Origin: Alitta virens
Lineage: Eukaryota > Annelida > Polychaeta > Phyllodocida > Nereididae
DNA: 64,000 bases
Direction of reading: 5' to 3'
Assembly (NCBI GenBank): GCA_932294295.1
Contig: OW028576.1
Span: forward strand, 47,152,628 to 47,216,627
A program made the position numbers and the translations under genes. This document shows, piece by piece, positions 35,741 to 46,382 of this stretch. The notes below the pieces were generated by a model. The model was not told the DNA's origin and made no database searches. It saw only the letters and a list, made by a program, of their open reading frames with translations. Position 1 is the first letter of the stretch. Each line of letters begins with the position of its first letter.

Positions 35741-36497
35741 GATGACCTCTAAGAATATCCAATTAATCTATTTCTTTCTTAGGTATTCTCATTATTGCCA
35801 TTCTTTAGATATTTCTTTTACCACACTCTTTTTTAATCAATAACTAAACCACAAGATATTGTAATTTAGTAAATAAATATTTTTTTCAAATTTTTTAATA
35901 GATAATTAAATAAATGGTAACAACATAATTATAACAATCAACAATAATCTTAAAGCTAGGAGGCCTCCTTATAGTCGTATGTGCAACCTATAGGGCCTTC
36001 ATGGGCTTGGTTTTGGGTCCTTCAGACCTATAACAAATAATTAATAACATTATTACATATTCAATCATATATTACATGTAATTACATATAATTACACCTT
36101 ACACAATATAAGTAATAATCATAACATAATTCTGAGTGAATATTATTATGAATAACAGTGGTCACATTTCACTTTCAGAACTGCCGTAGTTTTCCCGGTC
36201 GGTCAGAACTGCCGTATTTTTTAGCGGTTCAGAGTTACCTCATTACTATTTTTTTGAGAACTATACCTCTTAATAACATTTGTAATATAAACAACATGGT
36301 ATTCAATAAAAACACCTTTATACAGTCAATGTAAAAAATAATAAAATAAAAATGCCAGTATTAAATAAATATCATAATTAAATATACACAAAGTCTTTTA
36401 CAAATAAGTCTACTTTAAGTTAATGCCGTTGTATTATTGTAGCCGAAGGGTACTGTATATAGGTTTGGTAAAATTTTACGTTTATCAAAAGTACACC
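35741..36497. other. Non-coding spacer of E2
   Basis: AT-rich; no gene seen. It contains two copies of the E2 paired motif (36174 and 36203). Confidence 0.5.
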
Positions 36498-38907
36498 TCA
36501 GGTTTTAACTAAATCTGCATTATAAATTATTCCTTCAAATTTTGATCTTTTAAATTGTACTTGGGCATCAAGGGTCACGGAGGAATCAAAATTTAATAAT
36601 AAATCTTTCACAGCTTGAAAATTTATTCTGCGTGAATTTAAAGAATTTGCTACCACACCTTTGAACTTAACTGTCTCTTTCTTGGATGATGTTCTAAAAG
36701 CATAAGATTTTGGGGCTGCACAGGCAAATTCAGTTATGTGATCTCCGGGGTCTAGTTCATTCGTCAGAACCCATGAGCAATCACCCAAAGGAGGGTAATT
36801 AGAATATTTTGTATCACAGTTATCATCCGTGTAAGGTTTTGTCACAAAGATCAAGCTGTCGGTGTCACAATAAAGGAGGTTGGTACCAACAACATTCATA
36901 TGTTTTAATAACTCTAAGCGCCCATAGCAAGTAGTTAATGAGGCTAAAATCTCATTTGTTGTGTTGCTGTCATCTTCAAAAGTTTGCTCACAGTTATATT
37001 CTACCACCATTACATCTTCATTAATAACATGAAAGTTTAAAATACCATATTTAGAGGGGAGGGATGCATGGGAAATGGTCATGCGTACCTTGTCCTTTGC
37101 ATCATAATTGCTGGCAGACATGCTGATCACTGCATCGAACATTTCCATCAGGTCTATCTTCATATTAAGAAGCTTGTCACCTAAATTAAAAAAAAAAATA
37201 AATTAGCCTCAGATCAACTAAATAATCATATAATATAATAACATGAAAGTTTAAAATACCATATTTAGAGTTGTTCTGAAGTTTAGCCAAGGTTGCCGAA
37301 TCGGAAATAAATTTTGTTTTAACTTTGTTGTTTCTTTCCCCCAGTTTCCCCCCCCCCAAAATGGAGTCAACAATTTCAACAATGGCTTTCTTGTTAACAA
37401 TTGAGCTATATACAGTGCTATTCAAATGAGGAAACAAAGGTAGACATTTACCTCCCTTTTTGGGAAGTCCGTGGGTTCTTCTAACTGATCCACCTGGCTG
37501 AGGAGATGTAGACCGAACGATTGGTGTTCCGGAGGGCTGGGGGGCTGCTGGAAGCGGCTGATTCAGTCCCTGATACAGCCTTTGATACAGCCTCGGTTGG
37601 GGATGATGTTGCTGATTCCACGTTGTGACGATTTGATGCTTTCATCCTTGACCTTAACAGGTCCCTTAGGAGACTGCGGTCCACTCTTGTTTTTGCTTGC
37701 CATTTCCCACGACCCTGCCTTTATGGAGTTTCATAAGGCCCATGGAAATCTCAAACGATTCGTCCACACTCATGTCCTTATGGGAGTTCAAAACTTTTTC
37801 GAATCGCTCCATAACCACGGCCCCATTCATTTTAGAGACGTCCCTCAGATGAATAAAAATTTCTTCGGGGAGGGATGCATGGGAAATGGTCATGCGTACC
37901 TTGTCCTTTGCATCATAATTGCTGGCGGACATGCTGATCACTGCATCGAACATTTCCATCAGGTCTATCTTCATATTAAGAAGCTTGTCACCTAAATTAA
38001 AAAATAAATAAATTAGCCTCAGATCAACTAAATAATCATATAATAACCTGCGAATAATGACAAAAAAATTATTATATCTCATCCATCTTTTCTTGGTTAA
38101 ACGTTGCTCTGTAGGTTTTCTCCTCAACGCCCCTCTTCCATTTTTTGGTTGTTTTGCTCTTCACTATTGTATTGGGCTTGCTGGAGCTTACCTAAAAAAA
38201 TTGAAAAATATACAATGTTCAGAAGCGTTCAGCAGCAGCAGAATCTCGTTCAGAACTGCCGTATTTTTTTTGTGACGTTCAGAAGTGCCGTAGTTTTTCT
38301 TGTTCAGAAGTGAGGTAGTTTTCTGGTTTAAAACTGTAGGGCTTTTTTATAATCATTTTTTCATTTCTTTTTAACAAACTGATGTAATTTAATAAATTAA
38401 AACCACCAATTAGCACGGTAAAGTAAAATAATTCAACTATAATAAGTTAAAAAAATAACAAATTTTAAGCCAGAAGCGCAATTTTGGCTAGTTCAGAACT
38501 GCCGTATTTTTTTTGTCCAGTTCAGAACTGCCGTTGTTTATGATTCATTATGATTTCATTACTTTCATAAAGCAATCATCTTAGTCTTAATTATCATGGG
38601 AAAAATTAAAAATTAAAACTCTCTAAAATAATTGCACTCACCAAGTTTGTATTCAGAAATTCTGGGGCGTAGTTAACACCCATCCGGGGGTGCTCAAGAA
38701 AACCTCGGTCATCGTCTTCTTTACTCTATAAATGAAATGATAGGCAATTGATAACGTCCGTCATTTGTTTCTTTCATAAATACCCTTAGCAATAAATAAT
38801 TAACAAAATTAACTTACCTTTTTGGAGGGGTTTGAAGAGCCCTGAACAGCATTTGATGGCCTTTTGGTGGGGGCTGAAGCATCTTGGAGTGATTGGTCGC
38901 CCATCAT
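36498..38907 (-). pseudogene. Protein-primed family B DNA polymerase remnant of E2
   Basis: The 5' part is split into small exons: 38907-38818, 38725-38642, ~38191-38070 and ~37987-37670. The last holds KVRMTISHASLPEEIFIH, aligned with the E1 N-terminal domain. All exonuclease motifs and polymerase motif A are absent. The coding sequence resumes near motif B (37437-37240) and continues 37055-36498 with LLYCDTDSLIF (motif C) and KSYAF. A ~179-bp extra copy of the N-terminal exon is inserted in the palm at 37057-37235. The internal deletion relative to E1 is roughly 800 residues, so this polymerase cannot work. Confidence 0.82.
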
Positions 38908-39329
38908 GGATCTTCTTCTTCTTCTTTTCTTCTTATTCAAGCCATGCGATGTGAGGCTGTTCAAGCTATATACAGTGCCTCCCTACAAGGCCCTTTATAT
39001 AGTCTTAAAATTTTGTTTGTGCAATCAATCGTCACGTACCAACAATAAATTGAAGGCCAAAATGTTATTGAATTCAAGTATCAGCTTTCAATGGAAGAAC
39101 ATCAACAGGGTAAGTTGAGCCAGTAGGAAAGGTAAGTTGAACCACCGAGTAAGTTGACAAATAATATTTGCTATAAAATCTCATATTACTTCAAATGACA
39201 TGATATAGCTTAATTTGTCAACCTTTCAGTCACTGTTTTGATGTGAAAATCCACAATATTTGAGGGAGGGTAGCTTTGAGTGCGTATAATTTAAATAAAA
39301 ATAAATCAATTAACTGTTTAAGCACTAAG

Positions 39330-39653
39330 CTAAAATACTTTAGCTGTGGCGTTAATATCTGTGTAATTATGTAGGCTTAGGTAGCTCATAGCAGAATAAC
39401 TCTCCAAATTCTGAGTGCCATAAACTACCTTCAGCATACTTATTAAACCTGAAATAGATATTACAACTAGTAGAAGCAATGCTATCAACTCATTTTGGCC
39501 TTTTTTCCCAAATAATTTTAGCAACCCGGAGGGGGCTTTTTCAAGAAAACTATCTGGCACATCCTTTTCATTAGGAACACCCATTGATAATTCTACAGTT
39601 ACATTATTAGGCGTAAGACCTTTTTCCAAAACATCCATAGGTTGAGAAGTCAT
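39330..39653 (-). CDS. Single-pass membrane protein of E2, unknown function
   Basis: 107 aa. There is no signal peptide; a hydrophobic helix lies at residues ~57-78 (LIALLLLVVISISGLISML), preceded by a Lys-rich loop (KLFGKKGQNE). The C-terminal 30 residues carry NYTD and NATA glycosylation sequons, suggesting a type II orientation. It is divergent from the glycoprotein gene at 39975. No family recognised. An E1 counterpart was not found. Confidence 0.45.
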   Translation of the reverse strand: MTSQPMDVLEKGLTPNNVTVELSMGVPNEKDVPDSFLEKAPSGLLKLFGKKGQNELIALLLLVVISISGLISMLKVVYGTQNLESYSAMSYLSLHNYTDINATAKVF

Positions 39654-39712
39654 TTTAAGTGTAATTATACAATAATTAAAAAAAATAAGCTTAAACTTTG
39701 TAAGCCCCTATC

Positions 39713-39788
39713 TCCTATCTCCTATATCCTATTTCCTATCTCCTATCTCCTATATCCTATGTCCTATATCCTATATCCTATATCCTAT
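39713..39788. repeat. Heptamer tandem repeat (TATCTCC/TATATCC)n
   Basis: About 11 copies of a 7-bp unit CCTAT(C/A)T between the two divergent membrane-protein genes of E2. Confidence 0.9.
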
Positions 39789-39974
39789 CTTAACAGTTGA
39801 AAGCCTGTTAGCGTTATGAGTGAATCACTGCTAAGGCATCTTAATTAATAGGTTAAAATATTACCCCCCAAGGGGCCCTTGGGCCCTTTTTTCTGTGAAG
39901 GAATTGCAGCCAGAGGCACCTAGTGGTTATTGTTAATATTACTACAGGTGAGAAAAAAAGACAGTTGAACAAAC

Positions 39975-41610
39975 ATGGCAGCCATTTACCTGGTGATATT
40001 TTTTTTTTTTTTCTGTCATAGCATTCACGTAGATACAAAATGCGTTGATACAGACGACAACACAACGATATGTTCTGGTAGGAGAATTATTATAAGCAAT
40101 GCCCTTTGTTTTAAGAACAAAAGCATTGTGATTTTGACAGCCGGGTGTATATTGGACCTGAGGGGCTGCTCTGAAAAAGCTATGATTATTAAATGTCCAT
40201 TTGGCTGTCCAATTAAAATATTAATGGATCCCACCTGGACACCAGCACAAATTCACCCAGTAAAATGCCTTGTAAGTTTATTTATTTATTATTATTTAAA
40301 ATATTCTTCTTTTAAACTTCCGTTCCAAAATGGCTTATCTTTTTTTTGTTGTATTCAACTTTAAGGCCATCTTGGGAATAACATTACTAAAACAAGGAAA
40401 GGACCCAGTGGCCACCTGCCAAATGAATATTTATAGCTCATCCCACTCGCACTCGCAGGTATGAATAAAATGTATCTGAAGTTTTCTTTTTTCTTTTTGA
40501 GATATTATTCTTAAAAAAAAAAATTGTAATACAATTTGTCTTATCAGTTTGTTATTTTTTTGTATTAAATTTCAGAATATATTGACAGTTATAACAACAA
40601 CAACAACAAAAACAATAGAAACTGAAACACAACAGAAATGGAACGGCTTAACTACAACTGACAGTATATCACAGGTATAAATAATCAAAAATTGCACTCC
40701 TTACCTTCTTAAGTTTTTATATATTTTTTTTAATAAGTCTTAATGTAAATTTACAGAATTTCGAAGTGTCCCTCCTCCTGAATAAGGCCTATTATTACAC
40801 AACATCCGTCACGTATAAAAAGGTGAATATAATGGACAGCTTATGAAATAGATTTTATAGGAGTTATTTTTAAAAATAAAAAGGAAAATATTTTTTTTTT
40901 CGTTGCAGCCAGCTGTCAAGGACTATATTACCCCCAGGGTAAAACTGGAAATACACCCTATAACCGACGATTAAGGAACATTAGTAGGAATTTCAGTTGG
41001 AGCTAGTTTTTCCCTTTCAGCAGTGGCTGCAGGAATTTTTGCATTTTTTTACAAAATAATTTCCAAGCTTAGGATGAGAAGATTAAATAATAATAATGTA
41101 AGTTATCATAACAATTATATACATATATATTAAAGCTTAACTGAACCCATTAAATATAATAAACTTTCCTAGTTGAACAATTACAATTAATTAAACTTAT
41201 ACATTTTACTTATTTACAAAAAAAAAAAAACTTAACAAGATGAGTTTAAAAAAATAATAAAAAATACGGCACTTCTGAACGAGATAAAATATACTGCACT
41301 TCTGAACTTCGGTTGTTTTCTTTTTTAATAGGACTTCATGGACGAAGGGGATTACATTCCAATGACTTCCAGGAGCTCTGTAAACACAATTGAAAGTACT
41401 CCTCTAGCGTCCGCTCCTTCTAGAGGAGGTTCTCCTCACCTAGGCATTCTTGAGAGGCCTGGAGGCAGACATTCTACAGGCTTCTCTACAAGGGAATTGA
41501 GTGCCTCATCGCCTGCAGTATTTTCAGGAACACCTCCTTCACAACACCACCAACATTCCTTGCCCTCAGCACCTCTTCTTTCTTTGTCAGGGGAAAGAGC
41601 CCAGGAATGA
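39975..41610 (+). pseudogene. Six-exon type I membrane glycoprotein of E2, one in-frame stop
   Basis: Exons 39975-40271, 40366-40458, 40576-40674, 40757-40822, 40909-41097 and 41332-41610 are all multiples of three with GT-AG borders, so every junction is phase 0 (340 codons). The N-terminus is a signal peptide (MAAIYLVIFFFFFC). The ectodomain has about seven cysteines, then a Thr-rich stalk (TTTTTKTIETETQQ). A membrane helix (VGASFSLSAVAAGIFAFFY) with a basic stop-transfer is followed by a 90-aa Ser/Pro tail. A TAA at 40972-40974 precedes the membrane helix, so the product would be a soluble ectodomain or the gene is dead. It occupies the place of the E1 glycoproteins. Confidence 0.6.
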
Positions 41611-42915
41611 TGCGTGATTATTACGCCCACAGCCGCAAGATTTGTCAAAGTTCAGGGTGGCGAAAATTAAACAGTTCGATTGGCTTTCACTGGAAATGGC
41701 TCAATTGTGGCATTGCAATGTATCGAGGAGGGAGGGGCGGGGGAAGGGGCAGCACTACCCCCAGCCCGCTCCCCAGGCCTTTGGCCTGGGTCGCCTCCTC
41801 ACCAGACACCTCCTCCAACATTCTTGAGGAATATAATTGACTTTACCTTCAGTGAGGACACGGGCTCCAGCCCTGGCTTAGTCCAAGGCCTTTACCAAAG
41901 CCTAGTTCATAACGATAGTTTGTCCTCTTGTCCAAAAGATCCTCCAAAAGATAATGCCAATTTAGACATCAGAGAATTAAGGCCGAGCACCCTGGCTCAA
42001 CGAAGAAAGTGAACGTTATACTGTCCTGTCTTTAAGCGTCTAATGAGTTTTGATTTAAAATAAAGTTACCTTAAGAAATGCCAATTAACCTTGTTAATCT
42101 CATCCTTAATTAAGCTTCAAGTTTTTAAAAACAATCTATTTAAAATCGGCAGAGCTTTAAGGGAGTCTGGCCTTAGAGTTACCTTAAGAAATGCCAATTA
42201 AACTAGTTGATGTCTTTCTTCATTAAGATTCAATTTTTTGTTTTTTTTAAGTCTATACATTTTAATTTTATGTTAGCCAAAAACGTACACTTTAGATACT
42301 AAAGGCCACAGTATATGAATGCTTAATATATTTATTTTACAAAGTAGCCCTAAACGGTACACTTTCAATTGAATTTATAACAGATATTAAGATGATTCGT
42401 CTTCTTATAATTGTTCTTCTTCTTCGTGGTATTCTTCTTCTTCTTCTCGGTCTTCTTATGCTTATGCTTATTCTTATTCACTGCCATCCTCATGACTTAC
42501 CCTCACCCTCTCATAAAATGTTTTGGCGATTTAAATAAAAAATAAAAAACTACGGCAGTTCTGATCGAGCGCTCAAGTCAAAAAAAGTATGGCACTTCTG
42601 AACCAGATAGTGGAGCCCATGGCCGTTGAGAAAACGCTTGATAAAATTGTTAAATCTTTAACTTTGGCGTATCAACTAGAACTATTAAGAAGGAATAAGC
42701 ATGAAAATAAATTGATTTATAAGTTTGATCATTTATTCCAAAAAAGAACAGCAATGATATACGGATATATATTTATATATGAGCGTGTACATGTGTGTAT
42801 ATAGATATATATATAGAAGCCTTTTATGACAGACAACTTAATACATAATAAGATTATAACATAATGAACATTATAAAAAAAATAGACAAAACACAAAAAC
42901 TAAATAATTAGCAGA
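41611..42915. other. Spacer with one possible small frame
   Basis: A + frame from 41680 to 42012 (Pro/Ser-rich, ending STLAQRRK) could be a displaced 3' exon of the glycoprotein gene, but no clear splice partner was found. 42020-42540 shows a repeated CCTTAAGAAATGCCAATTAA near 42068 and 42179. A TCT/TTC-rich run lies at ~42400-42480. No other gene supported. Confidence 0.4.
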
Positions 42916-44210
42916 TTACAATGACACCTCATCGGGGTTGCAATGTGGGCAATCCATCAGCTCCTGTTGCCCCTCTTGGAGGCCATGGTCAATAAAGCAG
43001 GGGTTTCCCACTCCGACTAATTTGGGCCATCTTTGAACTATAGGCCCAAACGCCCTGATTACGCTCTCTATTTCAGTGATTGTGAGCCTCACTCCCCTCC
43101 TGGTTGGCTGAAGCTTTCCTCCTTCTTTCTTGAGGGTGAAAAAGTGCCTCAATTCTATCGTTGCACCGAACTCGTTGCTCACGCTAAGAAACAGCCTTTT
43201 TGCCCAAATGATATGTTCGATTTTAATTAGTGTTATATGAAATATTTCTTATTTCTTCTAGGTGGTATTTTAATGCAGCCGCCTGCATGGCGTCCTGCCT
43301 CACACCTCTCTTCGTGGGATATTTCTGGCCGTCTGGTGTAAGGTGAAACTCTCTTATATGAATCCCCCTAGCATCACCAAATTGAGACAACACAATGTAT
43401 CGCCCCCTGTAGCCCAGCTGAAAGGCCATCACTGGCCTGGGTCGTAACAGAAGCTCCCCGCACACATTCGAAAGTGCCTCAGGGGCGAGCGGTGGGGCTG
43501 GCTTAATGGAGTCGGAGTCAAAAAACTCCTCCTCCCCCAAATCAAATTCATCCACGAAGTTGCCTGTAAAAAAATATATATATTTGTTATATTATCAGTT
43601 TCATATTTATAGTTTATTTTAATTTTAATTTTTAAAGACCAAATTGGTGATTTTAAATAACAAATAAAAAAACCATGGCTGTTCTGATCGAGGCCCAAAA
43701 AGGACGGCACTTCTGAACCACCTTTATTAGTATGAATTTTAATATTTTTAATCAGAAATAACTTATCAATATGCCTCAATATATATATAAATATATAACT
43801 GATAATTTTTAAAAGAAATAACAAATAAACAACAGCCTATAACAAGAAAATTAATTTACCTGGCGCTTTGATAGCTGCAGCAGCTAGTTCACCAACAGTG
43901 CGGGGTGTGCTTGGTTGATGAGATGACTTTCCTTGGCCTCCACAATTTTTCAGAGAAGCCGATCTTTCTGAGGCCGATGACGAAGCCACGGGGACTGAAG
44001 CTTCGGATGCTGGTTTTGTGGAGGTCCCTGAGGCTGAGGTCTCTGAGGCCTCTGAGGCTGAAGCTGATTGTGAAGAACCTGAGGGTTGCGCCGAATACCC
44101 TGGGAGGGTAGGCATGTCGTAGAGGAGTCCTTTTCTCGTCTAAGGAGTCCTCGGCATTTCTTCTTCTTCATCCGTGTCATCGCTTATGCAGACAGGTCTT
44201 CTTTTCCCCC
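42916..44210 (-). pseudogene. Two-module PC4-like ssDNA-binding gene of E2, frameshifted
   Basis: The first exon ends at 43860 (CCAG|GTAAAT) and encodes a Ser/Glu-rich region; upstream, in the same frame, is an acidic stretch (ISDDTDEEEE) cut off by a TAG. The acceptor (TTTTTTACAG|) opens exon 2 at 43563, in phase. Module A (IHIREFHLTPDGQKYPTKRG) ends at the stop at 43223-43225. Module B (IELRHFFTLKKEGGK...TRRGVRL) lies one frame away and extends upstream of 43182 to ~43240, so a one-base shift near 43240 separates the modules. The C-terminal W-x-x-L...C...CPHC matches the E1 gene. Probable replication accessory protein, now broken. Confidence 0.6.
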
Positions 44211-44343
44211 ATAATGATGTGAAATGTCAGCCAATCTTCTATACGTGATTAGGTAGTCTTGTTGTTCCCTGAAGTTGTTCTGAGGTAGTTGCGGTGTGAC
44301 AATTTAGAGCCTGATAGGCCTTTTTAAATGAAATATTTATGTA

Positions 44344-44366
44344 GGGGGGGAGGGGGGGGGGGGGGG
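44344..44366. other. Poly-G tract (G7-A-G15)
   Basis: 22 guanines with one interruption, in the spacer (44211-44806) between the PC4-like gene promoter and the 3' end of the late block. G-quadruplex potential. No gene seen in this spacer. Confidence 0.8.
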
Positions 44367-44806
44367 TCTTGTGAAACAAACCAGCCATTCAGAAAGCTGA
44401 AAGGGTGATTTTCAAAAATAAAGTGGTCAGAAATGGGGGGACGAGGTGTTGAATAAAGCTTGGGTGCAAAATAACACAATTTTTTTTTTTTTCTTTTTCG
44501 AATTAATAAATTTTCCCCCGTAGTTTTTCATGTTTTCTGATGAGAGCTTTGGGTGCAACCGGAGAAACTTCTGTCAATTGCCAGCATAGTGGACCTGAGG
44601 GGCATGAGGATTTACAGAAATACCCCCTGAGTCAAGGTTATTTGAATTTTTCATGTCATGTTCATAGTCAAAATCCTGGTGTCCTGCTGAGTGGAGGTTG
44701 ACATAAGTCGTGTTGTCATTAGAATTGCTTAAATAGAAATGAGGTATTTGGAAAAGTCACTTTCAGGATAATTTAGGTTGTAAACTTTAGTTATTTGATT
44801 GATGGC

Positions 44807-45316
44807 TTAAAGGGACTGCCATTTCTTTTCTGTAGCTTCCTTTTTTTTCCAACTTTTCTTCATAGGCTTATCTGGATAGCCTAGTGGAGGCAGTTTTTCA
44901 GTTAATTCCTTTCCAGCAACTTCCTTTTTCTTTCCACTTTTCTTCATAGGCTTATCTCGGTAGCCTGGAGGAGCCATTTTTTCTGTTAATTCCTTTTTAT
45001 TGATAAAGGTCCGGTTTTTCTTCTTTTTTGGCATTTCAGTGTCTTCACCAGAGCCCGAAGAGGACCTTTTTATACTAGGGAGATCCTGCCCATTATGGCT
45101 TTTAAATGGTTCTTGGGTCTTTTGAGATGCCAATTTTTCAAAAGCTTTTTTCAATTTTTCTAAATCTTTTTTTAAGCCAGTTTTTTCATTTTTTGATTCC
45201 TCCCTAAAATCGCTTAAGGAATCTTTTTTAATTTCAACAGACTTTCCGTTTTCTACTCCTTTTTGAAAAAGCCTATCGTATTGAACTTTGGTAATTAGCA
45301 TGTGAGGCTCAGCCAT
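44807..45316 (-). CDS. Coiled-coil / Lys-rich virion protein of E2
   Basis: 169 aa. Residues ~5-70 are heptad-like (YDRLFQKGVEN; LKKDLEKLKKAFEKLASQ). The C-terminal half contains two repeats of ELTEK(M/L)(A/P)PPGY-x-DKPMKKS-(G/W)KKKE. Positional homologue of E1 4263-4634. The frame is intact. The last gene of the late block. Function unknown. Confidence 0.5.
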   Translation of the reverse strand: MAEPHMLITKVQYDRLFQKGVENGKSVEIKKDSLSDFREESKNEKTGLKKDLEKLKKAFEKLASQKTQEPFKSHNGQDLPSIKRSSSGSGEDTEMPKKKKNRTFINKKELTEKMAPPGYRDKPMKKSGKKKEVAGKELTEKLPPLGYPDKPMKKSWKKKEATEKKWQSL

Positions 45317-45425
45317 AATATTTCAGACTTTTTTTACACCAGTAAATAGATAGTTATAAGAAGCTTTAAGTAATAAGGCCACTGCGTTATAATTTTTAAC
45401 GCATAACTTTCTTCTCGTTCTAGCC

Positions 45426-45638
45426 TTAACTCTTTGTGCCCCAATTTTTCAAATGTTCATCTAATTTATTTAAAAAATGCACAGAAAGATGTATTACTTC
45501 ATTTAGAATGTTTAAAGCAATATCTCCAATAAATTTAATAAAAGCTTCACTACTAGCTCTAATAATGGCTTTTCTAGAAATGCTGTTAGAGTCAATTACA
45601 ACATTTACTAGTTTTTCGAACTTATCAAACCTTTTCAT
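45426..45638 (-). CDS. Small amphipathic virion protein of E2
   Basis: 70 aa. Its start overlaps the ATPase stop (TAATG). Helical, with FIGDIALNILNEVIHL matching IARNMLTGIV of E1 3944-4270 in place. It is shorter than the E1 protein and lacks its basic middle and hydrophobic C-terminus, so it may be truncated. pVI-like lytic role is inference only. Confidence 0.42.
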   Translation of the reverse strand: MKRFDKFEKLVNVVIDSNSISRKAIIRASSEAFIKFIGDIALNILNEVIHLSVHFLNKLDEHLKNWGTKS

Positions 45639-46330
45639 TAGGATGATTTAAGAAGATAAATGATGGTGTCTTGGCCCGGTAGGATGTCAGCTCTCAACTG
45701 AAACTTTGTATCATTTCTGGGGTTTATATCACAATAAAGGTAGCCATATTGGCGGCTGAGGCATGCTTTGTCATAAGCGTCTAAAAAAAATTTTCTCTTT
45801 TTTCCTGGGAACATTTGAGATGCTAAAATTCCTATTTGCTGAGGGGATCTTAAATTTCTAAAAATTATCATTCCTTGTACATTATATGAAATATCTCTGA
45901 CGCACTGAGCTTGATAAAGAGCATTTTGCAAGACTAAAATACATGACAGGTTTCTATGATGAGTGAAAACAGTGAAATATTCTGTTATATCAGGACAGTT
46001 TTTCAGCTGAGTCATCTGGTCATCAATAATCATAAGACGATGCTGTAAATCAGCTGTCATTGTTTCCACCTCAGATTTAGAGGGTATTGCATTAATAAAT
46101 TTTATATTTGTGATATCTTTTTCCAAGCTGTCGTAAATAGGTTGCCACGTAGAATAGACGTATATTATTTCCACGGGCTCTGGGCTAAACATTTTACTTT
46201 TATTATCAATTAGCTGAGCAGTAAAAGTTGATTTACCAGAAAAAGCACTACCACAGGTAATTAATGAAATAGGGAGTTGAAAAGGAATGTAACTACGTCC
46301 TAGGTTATCTTGGCATATTGGTGGTTCCAT
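45638..46330 (-). CDS. FtsK/HerA-type packaging ATPase of E2
   Basis: 230 aa, intact. Walker A is CGSAFSGKST at residues ~26-35 and Walker B is LMIIDDQM near 98-105. Downstream blocks are THHRNLSCILVLQNALY and FRNLRSPQQIGILASQMFPG. It aligns with E1 3270-3947 throughout, including the C-terminal LRADILPGQDT. It would translocate viral DNA into the capsid. It is one of the few E2 genes without a break. Confidence 0.87.
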   Translation of the reverse strand: MEPPICQDNLGRSYIPFQLPISLITCGSAFSGKSTFTAQLIDNKSKMFSPEPVEIIYVYSTWQPIYDSLEKDITNIKFINAIPSKSEVETMTADLQHRLMIIDDQMTQLKNCPDITEYFTVFTHHRNLSCILVLQNALYQAQCVRDISYNVQGMIIFRNLRSPQQIGILASQMFPGKKRKFFLDAYDKACLSRQYGYLYCDINPRNDTKFQLRADILPGQDTIIYLLKSS

Positions 46331-46382
46331 GATTTTCTTTAATTTTTATTTCTAAAAAAAAATAAATATATTTAATTAAAGT

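Noticed and set aside
42589..42804. 71-aa + frame starting MALLNQIVEP
   Set aside because: Starts inside a copy of the E2 repeated motif and has no homologue in E1; no supporting context.
43429..43824. 131-aa - frame overlapping the PC4-like exon
   Set aside because: Crosses an intron and reads the exon in the wrong frame; the spliced frame with PC4 signature is better.
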